This document shows, piece after piece, positions 23,236-35,942 of a stretch of 64,000 nt of DNA; the first letter of the stretch is position 1; each line of letters opens with the position of its first letter. Source of the stretch: Ceratorhiza oryzae-sativae. Lineage: Eukaryota; Basidiomycota; Agaricomycetes; Cantharellales; Ceratobasidiaceae. The stretch is from positions 682,001 through 746,000 of the forward strand of contig JARWMV010000245.1 in assembly GCA_030998015.1 (NCBI GenBank). The letters are read 5' to 3'. A model generated the notes under the pieces. That model searched no databases. It saw only the letters and a program-made list of their open reading frames with translations, and was not told the origin of the DNA. The position numbers were made by a program, and so were the translations under genes.

Positions 23236-24292
23236 TTATTCTCCCCATTGCTCAAAGCCGCGGCCAACGGCGATAGCAACCGAATTCATACCAAATGCAT
23301 AGCTGGTCGATCCCTTCATGGATGTAAAGGCTTCATCCTCGAACGAAGGCAACGAAATTATCCGACCGGAATTTGCGAAGGCCCGAGGCACGCTAGCTTC
23401 CCTGGGATGAAGGGTGGAAGTCTTGGCGAGCCCGTACGAGGGATGAAGCCCAGGGTGGGCGGGCGCCAGAGCTGACACGCGTGGATGGGCGGCGCGCACA
23501 GGGAGCGATGCGCGCTTGTCGTTCTGTGGAAGCGGCGCAAAGTGAACCGCGCGGGGCGAGGGCGTGAGCGAGGTCGGTCGCCGGGATGGAACCGTCAGTC
23601 CAGAATCTGGCGCATCGGACCCTGCCAGGGGTGCACGCCGCGAAGAGCCCGGTGTGAACCCCGCAGGGAGCGAGACCGATACGCTGATGCTTTGTGCGCG
23701 GCGGTGGGTGCGGGCGCCGGCCTTGCTGCTCCGCGGCTGGCCACTCAGGCTATCCCCAAACGCCATCTTCGGCGTCGGGGCAGGGGTCGTCGGGCTGCGT
23801 CCGGCAACGGCATCGGCAAACGTCCGGTTCGGCTGGGTCGCAGAGGGAGAAAGGATCGTCGGGAGCACAATCCTCGGTGGGTTGGAGAGCACATGTGGCG
23901 CAGGCCTGGGTTGATCAGCCTCGGCAAGCTTGTTGAGCGACAGGTCCGACATCGCGCTGATGACGGGCACATGCAATTCCAGCTTATCGCATCCGTCTTC
24001 GTCTTCTTGTTCCTCCAGAATCGTAGACCGGCTCCTAAACGACGCCGGTGCTGGCTGCAGCTTGAACGACGGTGCGAGCGCGACCCGACGGGGGCGCACG
24101 GCGACCGGCGGCGGGAGCGCAAGATAGGGCACCGCGTGCGAGGACTTGGCGGCCGGGTCCAGATGGGGCAGTGGCGAGGGCAGGGAGAAGGGGGTCGTGG
24201 GCGTCGTCGGACTGGGTCTGTGGGTTAGCTGGGGCCGACGTCACACGAGCGCCGACTCACATGGAAGAGGCGGTCGTCGATGGCGATGACAT
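23236..24292 (-). CDS. Low-complexity Ser/Pro/Ala-rich protein, unrecognised
   Basis: A short first exon (MSSPSTTASS, ATG 24290-24292) joins across an intron at about 24220-24262 to a long exon. That exon reads TPFSLPSPLPHLDP, LEEQEDEDGCDKLELHVP, ISAMSDLSLNKLAEAD, a long disordered Ser/Pro/Arg tract, FADAVAGRSPTTP and a C-terminus YAFGMNSVAIAVGRGFEQWGE. No catalytic motif is present. The clean 300-codon frame, high GC and conserved-looking ends support a real gene; regulatory or cytoskeletal roles are common for such proteins, but none is shown. The long plus-strand frame over the same DNA (23485-24228) is a high-GC shadow. Confidence 0.6.
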
Positions 24293-24679
24293 GAGAGCTA
24301 CAGGGGCAAGCTCGGACGTTTTGGGACAACACTCCTCCGGCGACGCGGGAGCGAACGTGTGGACTGTACAAGGAGCGTGGGGTGCTTGCGAGCGACAAAG
24401 CCGTCGGGGAGGCGGCGGCGGCGGCGGCGAGGAGGGGGGAAGTAGAGACAAGACCACAAGTGTCGCGGTGAAGAACACCTCGCCAAGCGCTGATCAGACC
24501 CGAATGAACACTTTGCGCCTGTATGTCACATGCCACCCAACGCATTCAATTTCAGTTCCTGACACATCCCACGTGGTCCGATCCCCGACGATCCTTCTGC
24601 GCATATATCCACATTTCATCTCAGGAGGTCCAGACCACCCCTAATCCCTCCTCCCAACCGCCACGACCGCCACACGTAC
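24293..24679. promoter_or_regulatory. Divergent upstream region, 23.2-kb gene (-) / chitinase (+)
   Basis: These 387 GC-rich bp lie between divergent starts. A GGC/GGA-repeat stretch occurs at 24405-24440 (plus strand). Presumably both promoters lie here. Confidence 0.4.
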
Positions 24680-26491
24680 ATGCGCCGGCTCGCCCTCGCC
24701 CTCGCCCTCCTCGCGCTCTCGACGTCGTGCGCGGTCGCTCGGCCCGTGGCAGAATCAGACAACGACGACGACCCCGTCCCTGTGCTCGTTCTTCCCCCCA
24801 GCGCACTTGGGCACGCGACTGCACACAGGGTTCCCCAACCTTCACAGGGCTTAATTATCCCGTTGTTCGACCCGGATCCCGGCCCATCGACAATATTGCC
24901 CGCCACGTTAACCTTGTCAGAGCAGACGGCAACCGATCCCATCCATATTGTGAAATCCAAGGCCGTGACGGTTGTCGTGCAGGCCACCGCCCCTGCATCT
25001 CCTCACCACGATGACGCGAGCAAACCCATCATGGCGACGTACTATCCCGATTGGACGGCGGACGAATTCCCCCCGGAAAAGGTCGATTTCAGCCGCTTCA
25101 CATGGGTCGACTTTGGTAAATCCACCGCGAACCTCATCCGAGATGAGGCCCAGAGACTGACGCCCCGCGCGCCATCCAGCGTTCGCCGTTCCGGATGCGA
25201 ACCGGCAACTGACATTCACGTCGGACGATTCAGAAGCTTTACTCGGGCGGCTTGTGTCCGCTGCACATGCGCGCGGCGGCAAGGTCAAACTTAGCATCGG
25301 CGGTTGGACTGGGAGCGCGTAAGCCGCCGTGGATGTTTGTTTCAGGGGGGAACTCGAATTTGCTTTTAGGTACTTTTCGGACGCCGTGTCCAACGACCCA
25401 AATCGACGCCAGTTTGTCAACAACATTGTCGTGGCGTATCACAAATTTAATCTGGATGGGATTGACATGTGCGCGCTCCACCCTGATCAATTACCCCTGA
25501 ACTTGCTCCACCTGACGCGAATTTTACTATGCAGCGATTGGGAATATCCCGGCACACAAGGAGCAGGCTCGAACCACGTCTCCTCACAAGACACACGTCA
25601 CTTCCTCTCATTTCTCCAGCTTCTTCGTTCCAAGCTTCCTCCAACTGCGAGAATCACCGCCGCGACCCAAGTCACCCCCTTTGTCGGACCCGACGGCGAA
25701 CCACTGTCAGACGTCTCGGCGTTTGCGACCGTGCTCGATTGGATCTTGATCATGAATTACGACGTGTGGGGAGGTGAGCCTTGATCTCGGCCGTCTTGGT
25801 TTGATTGAATTAAAGGGTGAATGATAGCTTCGTCCACACCGGGTCCAAACGCACCACTTCGCAACGGCTGTCACAATTCCACTCAACCGAATGCGAGCGC
25901 GAGCGCTTCGGTTGCAGCATGGACTAAAGCCGGGTTTCCTGCGAACCAAATCACCCTCGGTCTTCCATCATATGGATATGTTCAGACGTCAAGCACTAGC
26001 CGGCTTGTTCAGCGACGAAAATCGTTGTGGCCAAGGGAAGAAGATCAGGAAGCGCGGGACGATAGTGCAATGAAAACGCCCAACGCCGGAACTGGGATGG
26101 TCCGTGTCAAGGGAGAAGGCGAGGGTGACGACAGCGGTCAAGTCCAATTCAAGCAACTCGTCTCCGAAGGCGCCCTCAAGCTTGCAAACGATGGGGATTT
26201 TGTTGGTGCAGGCGGGTTTAGCCGAATGTGGGACGTCTGTTCGAGCACGGTAAACGTCTATGCCTATTCCATCTAGGATCAGAAGCTGATAAAGAGTGAT
26301 GTGCGTAGCCGTACCTGGTCTCCAAGACCATGCGCCAGGTCGTGACTTATGACGATCCGCAATCGCTCGGGATGAAAGCCGCGTTTGCAAGAGGTGCTGG
26401 CCTGAAGGGTGTCAATATGTTCGATGTGCATGGGGACACTGCCGATTGGACGCTCACGGACGCTATTCGCGCTGGGCTTGGGCTTGATTAG
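24680..26491 (+). CDS. Secreted GH18 chitinase
   Basis: Hydrolyses chitin by the substrate-assisted retaining mechanism of family GH18. A signal peptide (MRRLALALALLALSTSCAVA) is followed by a Pro/Asp-rich linker and the catalytic barrel from IMATYYPDWTADEFPPEKVD. After splicing the order is WVDFAFAVPDANRQL, KVKLSIGGWTGS, AYFSDAVSNDPNRRQFV, and the active-site strand DGIDIDWEYPGTQG with the catalytic Glu of DxxDxDxE, rebuilt across an intron at about 25468-25530. Then DWILIMNYDVWG, ITLGLPSYGY, VTYDDPQSLGMKAAFA and GLKGVNMFDVHGDTADW. Six introns all keep phase. No carbohydrate-binding module is seen. The length is about 480 aa. It may serve wall remodelling or digestion of fungal/insect chitin. 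Confidence 0.92.
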
Positions 26492-26615
26492 GGAGATTGA
26501 CATTCTAACGTTATGATTGTATTTGCAGCATCATTTGTATCCTTAGACCATTTTCATCTGAAAGGTCCGACGTAAAGTCGCATTGACAATACCCAAGGGA
26601 ACACATACAAGTCAA

Positions 26616-28146
<1,531 letters not shown>

Positions 28147-28511
28147 GACGGACGTTGCTCTGGAAAATACGGTGGCTGTGCCCATGGTCACGGGACTAGG
28201 TGGGGCCGGCCCCAACGTCATTTGCTCCTATTCCGGAATTGTCGGCCTCGACACGTTCGATCTGTGTGGGTATATGTCTCTCGTGTTTCAAAAAAGGTAA
28301 AAAATACAATTACACATGTCCCGATTGCCCCAAACGTCTGGATTCGGCAGGAAATCCAGGTGGGACCTATGAGTCGAGCTCGTGACGTCAGATTACGATC
28401 TGGTGGTGACGCAGCAGCGCTTATGGGCGATCTGGCTTAAAACCGCAGGCCGGGTCATACTGTCCGCTACTCTGCTGCAGTCGCGCCCCTCGATCCTGCA
28501 TACAATCCACC
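28147..28511. promoter_or_regulatory. Divergent upstream region, KRR1 (-) / Srk1-like kinase (+)
   Basis: These 365 bp separate divergent ATGs. Open frames here have no family resemblance. A GTGACGTCAG element at 28382-28391 contains the CRE core TGACGTCA at 28383-28390, the palindrome bound by CREB/ATF-type bZIP factors; its use here is inferred only. Confidence 0.4.
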
Positions 28512-30942
28512 ATGCCGACCGGTGCTGTTATGGACGCGTTCAAGAGTATGTTGTTTGCATCTTACCACCACCGTCGCTCATGGTGTCCACAGACCTCATC
28601 CGACATGGCAAACATGCTCGGGCCCCCGCCGCGCAGCCTGCATCGCCCGTCGTGTCCGACCACCAAGCCGCACGCCGCTACGACGACGGCTCGACATCTT
28701 CCCGCACCAGCCGTGACCGCGACCGCGAACGAGCAGAACGGGCCGAGCGCGAACGCCAGAGCGCACAGGAAAAGGCGCAGGTCCAGATGCCCTCGCAGCA
28801 CGACTCGCTCCCGCCCGCACATGAAGCCAAGTACTCGCGCGAGGCCGAGATGATTGTCGCCGAAGAACGCGAAGCTGCGGCCAAGATGCCCCAGTTCCCG
28901 ACGCTCGAACGCTATCGAATGATCGAGAAGATGGGAGAGTGAGTCGGTCTGTTTCCATTCTCGCGCTCTGGTCTGACTCTCTCTAGTGGTGCATTCTCCA
29001 ACGTCTTCAAGGCCGTCGATCTCCAGACCGGCCAGAAAGTTGCTGGTTTGTATATATTGTATTTGCCACCCGGTACGTTATTGACGTCTTTCAATAGTCA
29101 AGGTCGTTCGCAAGTATGAGATGAGCTCATCACAGGTTAGTCCTGTTTTCCTTTGTGGCTCATCTCTTTCGTTTCATGTACTTCTAGCTGACTATGTATC
29201 TATGCCTGCCCCGTTGACGCGCCGGATGCTCTCGACACAGGACGGACACAAGCACCTGAACGAAAAATTCAAGAAAAAAGGCCAGCGCGTCACGGAGGTA
29301 CGGCATCTTCTCGTGTCATATGCTCTCAATGCCGTGCCGTTCTGATGCCGAGACTAACCATCCACATTACAGCGTGCCAATATCCTCAAGGAGGTCTCAA
29401 TCATGCGTGGCTGAACCATCAGTCTATCGTGAAATTGATTTCCTTCTCAGAGTCGGACGAGCATTATTTCCTCGTTCTTGAACGTAAGCCAGCCTCGAAC
29501 CCTAATGCGCCACGGCTCTGCTGATCATGCTGATTTGATTTGCAGTGATGGGTGGAGGAGAACTCTTCCATCAAATGTGAGATGTCATCTCTCATTCTTG
29601 GCGCCTGACGCGATCGCTGACGTCGCTCGTACTATCACAGTGTAAAGCTCACATACTTTAGCGAACCGCTCGCTCGTCATGTCATCCTCCAAGTTGCGCA
29701 CGGTATCCGTTATCTACACGAGGAGCGCGGGGTCGTCCACCGTGATATCAAACCCGAGAACTTGCTTTTCGAACGCATCCCCATCATCCCCAGCAAAAAC
29801 CCAGTGGCACGCCAATACGACGAAGAAAAGGAGGACGAAGGAGAGTTTATTCCTGGCGTTGGTGGCGGAGGAATCGGAAGAGTCAAGATTGCCGACTTTG
29901 GTCTAAGCAAGATTGTCTGGGACGAGCAGACGATGACCCATGCGGCACTGTTGGATATACGGCTCCTGAAATCGTCAAGGACGAGCGATACAGCAAGAGT
30001 GTGGACATGTGGGCACTTGGATGCGTTCTCTATACCCTGCTTTGCGGCTTCCCTCCGTTCTACGACGAGAGTATCAATGTCTTGACTGAAAAGGTCGCTC
30101 GTGGATACTATACCTTTTTGAGCCCCTGGTGGGATGACATCTCCGCGAGTTGTGAGTCGATTACTAACTCGTGTGTTATGCGATTGTTAACGGCATTCTC
30201 CAGCCAAGGACTTGATCAGTCATCTGCTTTGTGTCGACCCCTCAGCGGTATACCATCGACGAATTCCTTGCTCATCCTTGGTGCCATGTAAGATTAAGCC
30301 ATTCTCATCTCGGTGATCCTCATTAACCCATGACATCAGGAAACCGCCGCACCACTCCCGCCCCCTACACCCGCTCCAGCGAGCCGAAACGTGCCCCTCG
30401 ACTCTCCTCTGCTTGTCTCTGCCCGTGGCGGACTTCGAGACGGTCGCTCACCAGGCCTTGCAACACTCAAAGAGGCGTTTGACGTTACCTATGCAGTACA
30501 CCGTGCAGAGGAAGAAGGCGCCCGACGAAAGCGCGGAGGAGCCGGCGGGTTCCTGCACAACCTCAACGAAGAAGACGAGGACGAAGAAGAAGACACAGAG
30601 CAGATCACGCGCAAGTATGGGGCCGAGGTTGGACGAGCCGTCGATGAGCGAAGGCACCACAATCAGCCTGCTCAGCAGCAGCAACAATACTCAGGTGCCG
30701 GTGGCGCGGATCGTCATATGGCCGAGTCGCAACTATACCATGGCGGTCGGGCTGGCCCTCGTGATCAAGGATCGACCAAGCGACGCGGTGGAGGGGGTGC
30801 GTTTGACCTCGATATCAACAACGCGACGTTGCTCGGACGGAGGCACAAGCGTCAGATCGAGCCGAGTCCTCTGAGCAGGTTCGTGCCACAGCAGAATGGG
30901 GATGTCCTCGACGTACCGGGAAGTCCGATGCGTGTTGACTAA
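28512..30942 (+). CDS. CaMK-group protein kinase, Srk1/Rck2 (MAPKAP-like) type
   Basis: Stress-MAPK-activated kinase of the fungal Rck2/Srk1 group. The start MPTGAVMDAFK splices to NLIRHGKHARAP, followed by an Arg/Glu-rich linker. The kinase domain has LERYRMIEKMGDGAFSNVFKAVD, VAVKVVRKYE (ATP-binding Lys), GVVHRDIKPENLLFE (catalytic loop) and the family-typical insert ending EFIPGVGGGGIGRVKIADFGLSK (DFG). It continues with GYTAPEIVKDERYSKSVDMWALGCVLYTLLCGFPPFYD. The C-terminal tail is acidic, then Gln/Gly-rich (residues LNEEDEDEEEDTEQ), ending FVPQQNGDVLDVPGSPMRVD. Three single missing bases break the frame: 29409-29413, 29937-29939 and 30239-30246. It is divergent from KRR1. Confidence 0.88.
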
Positions 30943-31789
30943 AGAGAGAGTGTGCCTACGATGTCTGGTTTACGATTTTTTTTTATTCCCATTCCTCATT
31001 CCCTGTCCTATCCCCATCCCCTCGTCTCGATTGCAATTTACTCCTCTTTCATGATGTTTGTTGTGCCATAGTATTGTTGTTTTCCGGACTCTTTATATAT
31101 ACAACGTTTGTTGAACTGAATGTACATCATTTGGATTTGGAACGTCAAATCAAAGCGTTGGGAAATTTGGGGCGAGGCTCACCAAAGTCAAAATACGAAA
31201 TCGTGAGGAGCACTGTTCAGGGGGATACGTCATCAAGGGCGATCGTGACCAAAGCTTATCCAACTTTGACCCGAACACTTATCGTTTGCGATGTGTTAAC
31301 GAAAGAAAACAGACACCGGTGACTAGTGGCCGTGAAAGAAACGAAAAAGACCACGCCCGAGAACAGCAACAAGATACAGTGGAAAAATCTATGGGATACA
31401 AACAAGCGACCGAGGAGAGAGCGAGAGAGAAGAGTAAAGCCATACCGGACCGAGCAACAGAATGATACCAGAACGAAAGAAACAAAACAATACCCACAAC
31501 CGGAGCGCATCTCTATAAAAGCTAGCATAAATAATAAATAGCAACTGGACCTTTCGTGTACACTGCATAGACAAGGATTGACAGATGACGCATTTGCCCA
31601 AAACGAGTACAATATGATGGAAATATACGATATACCAACAGGTGGGATCTAAAGGGCTGTTAGATAAAGAACGGAGTCGGGGTCAATCCGGTTACTCACC
31701 AATTCTTCCGACAGCATCTTCCTATCCCACCTTATACAATCCAGTCCAGTCCAATCCCACCCAACCCCAACAAAAACCCGTACCTGCTC
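30943..31789. other. Convergent 3' intergenic, 847 bp
   Basis: Lies between the kinase stop and the stop of the coiled-coil gene. It has a T-run at 30977-30985 and AT-rich tracts around 31500-31545. Open frames here are lysine/arginine- or Phe/Ser-biased and resemble no family. The 3' UTRs of both genes probably occupy much of it. Confidence 0.35.
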
Positions 31790-32967
31790 CTATAGCCCCA
31801 GTCGTTGAACAAGCCCACGGTCGCCGCCTGTCTGGCCGTTCTGACTCGACGCTGAGCCGCGAATGGGCAACCCGCCACCACTCACGTTTCGGTTCTGCGC
31901 TCCACCTCCACCTCCGCCTCCTCTTCCAACACCGTTCCCATTCCGGCTGCGGTCGCTTCCATTCCGTCCGCCTCCACCACCACCACCACTTGCGCCATTG
32001 TCGCTCCCATTCCGCCCTCCGCGCCTCCATCTTGCTTTCTCCCAGGTCCACCAGCATCAGGCGTCGTCACATTGGCACCCAACAGGCGCGGTTTCTTGTA
32101 TGAGCGCGGGCCGGTCGGGGGATTCCCGCCTGCTCGGTCCCGGTCGCGATCCCTCTCCCTTTCGCGGTCCCATTCGCGATCTCTGTCCCTGTCGCGTTCT
32201 CGAGAGCGATCACGGTCTCGGTGTTCTCGCTCACGCGAGCGTTCGCGTGGTCTAGTTTGGGCGGCACCCGGACGCCGAGGAGGCGATGCAGAACGGCGTT
32301 GGTCCGGAGTCGAGGACCGCCGGGCTTGTTGTTGTTGGACAGCGTTGATGGATTTGACAGCCGGACGGGCTTGTTCAACCTTGGACCTAGGTGTTGGGCA
32401 AAACGTAAGGCTCGAAACACACAATTAGAGAGGATGTATTGGCATACGTCAGGTCTACAATCTTGGCCTCGGCATCTAAGGTATGGTCAAAGCGTGAGCG
32501 AGGATGGGCGCCGAAAAAAGGCGGTGGTGCACACACCTGCTAGCGAGGTCTCTAGACGTTTGATGACTTTACGTAGACCAACGACTTCTTCCCTCGCACG
32601 GGCGGACTCGCTCGAACGCAAGAGCTCATACAGCTCGTCGTTTTCGGTCTGGAGGAGCTTGAGCCGCTGGATGATGACGCTATCGAACGGTGCGGATGTG
32701 CTTGTCGAGGGCCCATGTGCGACGAGCGGGGCAAGGAGAGCAAGTATAGGAGGTGGTATAGATATGGCCGCATCGTCAACCAGGTCTGATGTTCCGGGGA
32801 GCTGGCGGCGGAGTGTGGATATTTCGTCCTAGGAGGTGTTGGGAGCAGAACCTATGCAGCAGGGTGGGACTCACAGTGAGCGACGATATCTGCTTTTCAC
32901 GCTGGCGGAGGAGCGTCTCGAGCTCAAGTTCGCGCTCCGACGGCAACACCGAGTCCGTGTCTTCCAT
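31790..32967 (-). CDS. Coiled-coil protein with RD/RE-repeat and Gly-rich tail (WTAP-like?)
   Basis: The start ATG 32965-32967 gives MEDTDSVLPSERELELETLLRQ. The N-terminal half is coiled coil: LLRQREKQISSLTDEISTLRRQL, LLQTENDELYELLRSSESA, then LRKVIKRLETSLADAEAKIVDLT. It is followed by SKVEQARPAVKS, a Pro/Arg stretch, an Arg/Asp-Arg/Glu repeat block (32130-32270) and a Gly/Asn-rich C-terminus ending GLVQRLGL at TAG 31790-31792. The Gly-rich tail lies in another frame from the RD block, so a 1-nt break around 32000-32030 is likely. The coiled-coil-then-disordered plan and the ENDEL block resemble WTAP/Mum2 subunits of the m6A writer complex, but this is weak. RD repeats suggest a nuclear RNA role. 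Confidence 0.5.
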
Positions 32968-33056
32968 GGGCGAGGTCGTGGTTGTCCGCACCAACGGCGC
33001 CTATTTCAACCGGCTCTAACTCACCACTTTGGCGCCGGTCTTTGCACCACAACATC
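32968..33056. promoter_or_regulatory. 89-bp divergent promoter, coiled-coil gene (-) / TAF9 (+)
   Basis: Two divergent ATGs are 89 bp apart, so the 5' leaders and promoters must overlap. Confidence 0.5.
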
Positions 33057-33903
33057 ATGGCCCACGACACTCTCCCTCGGGACGCACGGATTATCGCACT
33101 GCTAATTGCCGCAAATCCGTCTATCAAGGACGCCCATCCTGCAGTCCTTCACCAGTTGCTCGAGTTTGCGCATAGTATGTTTTGCCTATGTGCCTAGTTC
33201 GCCGCCCCAATAACAATCTCATAGGATACACGTCTCAGGTCTTGAGCGACGCGCTCGTATACGCCGAGCACGCTGGGAGAGCAGGCTCAATACAGCAAGA
33301 GGATGTGACCCTGTCTGTGCAGGCTCGTGTGGGGTGGGAAATGGGTGGTCCAGTCCCCAAAGAGGTAAGCCCGACCATTGCTCGCAGGCACCAGCCAGCT
33401 ATTGACCCCGCTCTCAGCACCTTTTGGCGCTCGCTACCAAAACCAACGCTCAACCCTTGCCCCCCGTGTCTGATACCTACGGTGTCCGACTTCCGCCTGC
33501 CAAACAAGCCCTTACTTCGGTCGACTTTGATATTGTGCCGAACAAACCACCTCCAGGCATGAACGACCCCGAAACATTCGAGGAAGAGTATGAGGAGTGG
33601 GAAGAGGATGACACACCCGAGCTCCCGCCTGCGCCTCCAGCAGACGACCTTATGGTCATGGACGATCCCGACGAGCCTATCGCCCTTGTCGATGAAGCCG
33701 TTCCTATGCAAAGCGTCGAAGGAGGTGAAGCCCGAGGTGAGGAAGAGGACAACGACGCAGACGACCTGTTCGGCGACGCCGACAACGACGACGATGAAAA
33801 CAAAATGGATCAGGACACGATGGCCGAAGCTGCTCCAACAAACGGCTCTCCATCTGGCGGTGGCATCAAGCGAAAGATCGAAGAGGATGACAATTACGAC
33901 TGA
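33057..33903 (+). CDS. TAF9: TAF9 subunit of TFIID/SAGA (histone fold)
   Basis: Histone-fold TBP-associated factor that pairs with TAF6 in TFIID and SAGA. The start ATG 33057-33059 gives MAHDTLPRDARIIALLIAANPS, the LP+DA+ motif of TAF9. Two introns (33176-33224 and 33365-33418) join in phase. The fold continues with RYTSQVLSDALVYAEHAGRAGSI and QEDVTLSVQARVG. After it comes the conserved TAF9 extension HLLALATKTNAQPLPP and GVRLPPAKQALTSVDFDIV. The C-terminal 100 residues are extremely acidic (EEEYEEWEEDD, DDLFGDADNDDDEN) and end in a basic IKRKIEED patch. The length is about 245 aa, normal for the family. No frame break. Confidence 0.92.
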
Positions 33904-34054
33904 GCGCTGTTTCTATCTACACTTTTTATTATATTGTTTGCTATCGCTTTGTTATCAGAGGTTCGCACCTTGTATTAGGTAATGCCATATACACTTTTGG
34001 GATTAAGTTTCTGTTGCTTCCCACATCCACATTTTGACTGCTGGGGCAACTGAG

Positions 34055-35700
34055 ATGCATCCGTTTGCGTCGTATGTACTCCGTAGCTACAACCAAGCCA
34101 CAGGATGGAACGAGGTCTGTAGGCCTTTATGATCGAGTAATGCTGGTGCGGTAAGCTGATGGCCACCAGCGGCGTAGGACAACCTATACTCGAATTTAAC
34201 CAAGTCGTCTAGAGGTGCAGTCGCATACTTATATATCAAATCTATCCCCCATGTTTAAATGTAGCCTATGACAGCGATTCTGGACTTTACAGTCCCCGAG
34301 GCGTCCATTTCTCCATCTCAAAGTCGACTAATGCCTTGTTCAATACGAGCTATACGATGAATGCGTTGCCGACGCTAAACGGGTCCATCGGCTACATATT
34401 TACGTCCTGCGATTTGGATGTGAAGCATTCATCAAACGTGCCATTTAAAGATATGGTAGAGCGGTTCAAGATACATGATAGACCCAAACGGCCGGTTGGA
34501 AAGGAGGCCGTTTTCCTTGGGGGACGAAACATCAATGCTCGAGGTATGTGCATCCAGTCGCTTTAAGATCAAATCATCTTGTATTAATCTTTGTCCGTAG
34601 AATACCTTCTCTACGGGCGTTACTATATCCCTTCGTCTCGCCTCGATGCTCTCTACTCTGTCCGGATAACGCCAACCCTCCAAGCGCTGATCGCAGCAGT
34701 CTCTAACCCGCGTGCTCGACTTGCTCCAACCACCGCACCAAGCTCTCCACCGGTTTCACCGGGCAACATCCTCTTCAGTCTCCAGCATGACACTGGCCGA
34801 TGGTGTTCCGAATACAGCTGGTCCGCCGATGATGGGATGTGGGGCGTCAGGGTATTGCACAACTTTGGACGGCTCGCAAACGAGGAGATCGACGCTGAAC
34901 GAGCGGCGAGGAAGGAACGGGAGCGACGGACCATTAGAGTCGATGAAGAGGAGAAGATGGAAGGTGGGTTGAGGGGGAGACTTTCGGCTGGCGCAGAGTT
35001 ATACTTTAGTTTGAAGGAGAAGAGCGCTGGAGGTACGCCCGATCATCACATTGACCTCTGCACCTTCCCTAAAGCTACAAATAAGTCTCGACTGGTATTA
35101 GATTCACAACTATTCCCGACGCTACGCCTCCATCGGCGGCCGCATCAACTGGCTCACCCACAGACCCACCGCCTCATCCACAAACACCAACGACTCTCAC
35201 AGCAACATTCAACCCAATGATGGGACACATGTCTGCCGCATACGCCGCCAAAGCCTCACGAGATCTCTCCCTGTGCTCTCGCTTCGACTTTAACATCTAC
35301 AGCTATGAAAGCGAGTGGGCAATGGGTGCTGAATGGTGGTTACGCCGTGGTCCACCGAAGGATAAATTAAATAAGAGCGAAGAACCCGTTGTGTTGGATG
35401 ATTTGTCTCCACCCGGACAAGAAACACAGTCTCCTTTCCCAGCCAAGTCTCTAAGCGCGCTGGGCGGCGAAGTCACAGGTGTGGTCAAAGCGCGTATATC
35501 TACTAGCTCGGTAAGTGGCAGATGGAGTGTAGAGATAATTTCGTTAATCCCAACTCTGTAAACAGGATGTTTCACTGATGTGGGAGGGTCGTGTACGCAA
35601 CTTGCTCGTGAGCCTAGGCATTGTGTCAGATCTATCAAACCGCTCCAAGCCCATTCGATCCATCGGGCTTGAACTAGCGTACTTTTCTGGACCCGAGTAG
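34055..35700 (+). CDS. MDM10: MDM10, ERMES / SAM-associated mitochondrial outer-membrane beta-barrel
   Basis: Outer-membrane beta-barrel that anchors the ER-mitochondria encounter structure and helps the SAM complex. The first exon reads MHPFASYVLRSYNQATGWNE (ATG 34055), matching the family start with ATNWN-like motif. Exons follow with DNLYSNLTKSS, AILDFTVP, then VHFSISKSTNALFNTSYTM and YIFTSCDLDV. A later part has LLYGRYYIPSSRLDALYSVRITPTLQ, GHMSAAYAAKASRDLSLCSRFDFN, YSYESEWAMGAEWWLRRG, VVKARISTSSDVSLMWEGRVRN and a C-terminal beta-signal-like LGLELAYFSG variant (SIGLELAYFSGPE). One base is missing at 34300-34301 (GG likely GGG), linking FTVP to VHFSI. Same strand as TAF9, 151 bp downstream. 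Confidence 0.9.
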
Positions 35701-35942
35701 ATCCATGTTAAGAATATTGCGACAGTGCTGTTAAAAAACTTGTTTTGTTCCATTGTATCGTTGTACAGTCGCACATAATCAGAAAATAACATCGGGTCAA
35801 TCAAGAGGAAATGTACAGCGCCTTAAGATTCAAATATTTATTACTACATGCTTGTCATTCGAATCGTGAGGGGGGTAAAAGCTGAATCAAGAGTAGAAAA
35901 AGCAAACTATTGTGCTAAAGTTCCATAGATGAGCACAGGCCA

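Noticed and set aside
23485..24228. Long plus-strand open frame (about 247 codons) rich in Arg and Gly
   Set aside because: It is antisense to the low-complexity gene on the minus strand; high GC removes stops in several frames and the composition is not protein-like.
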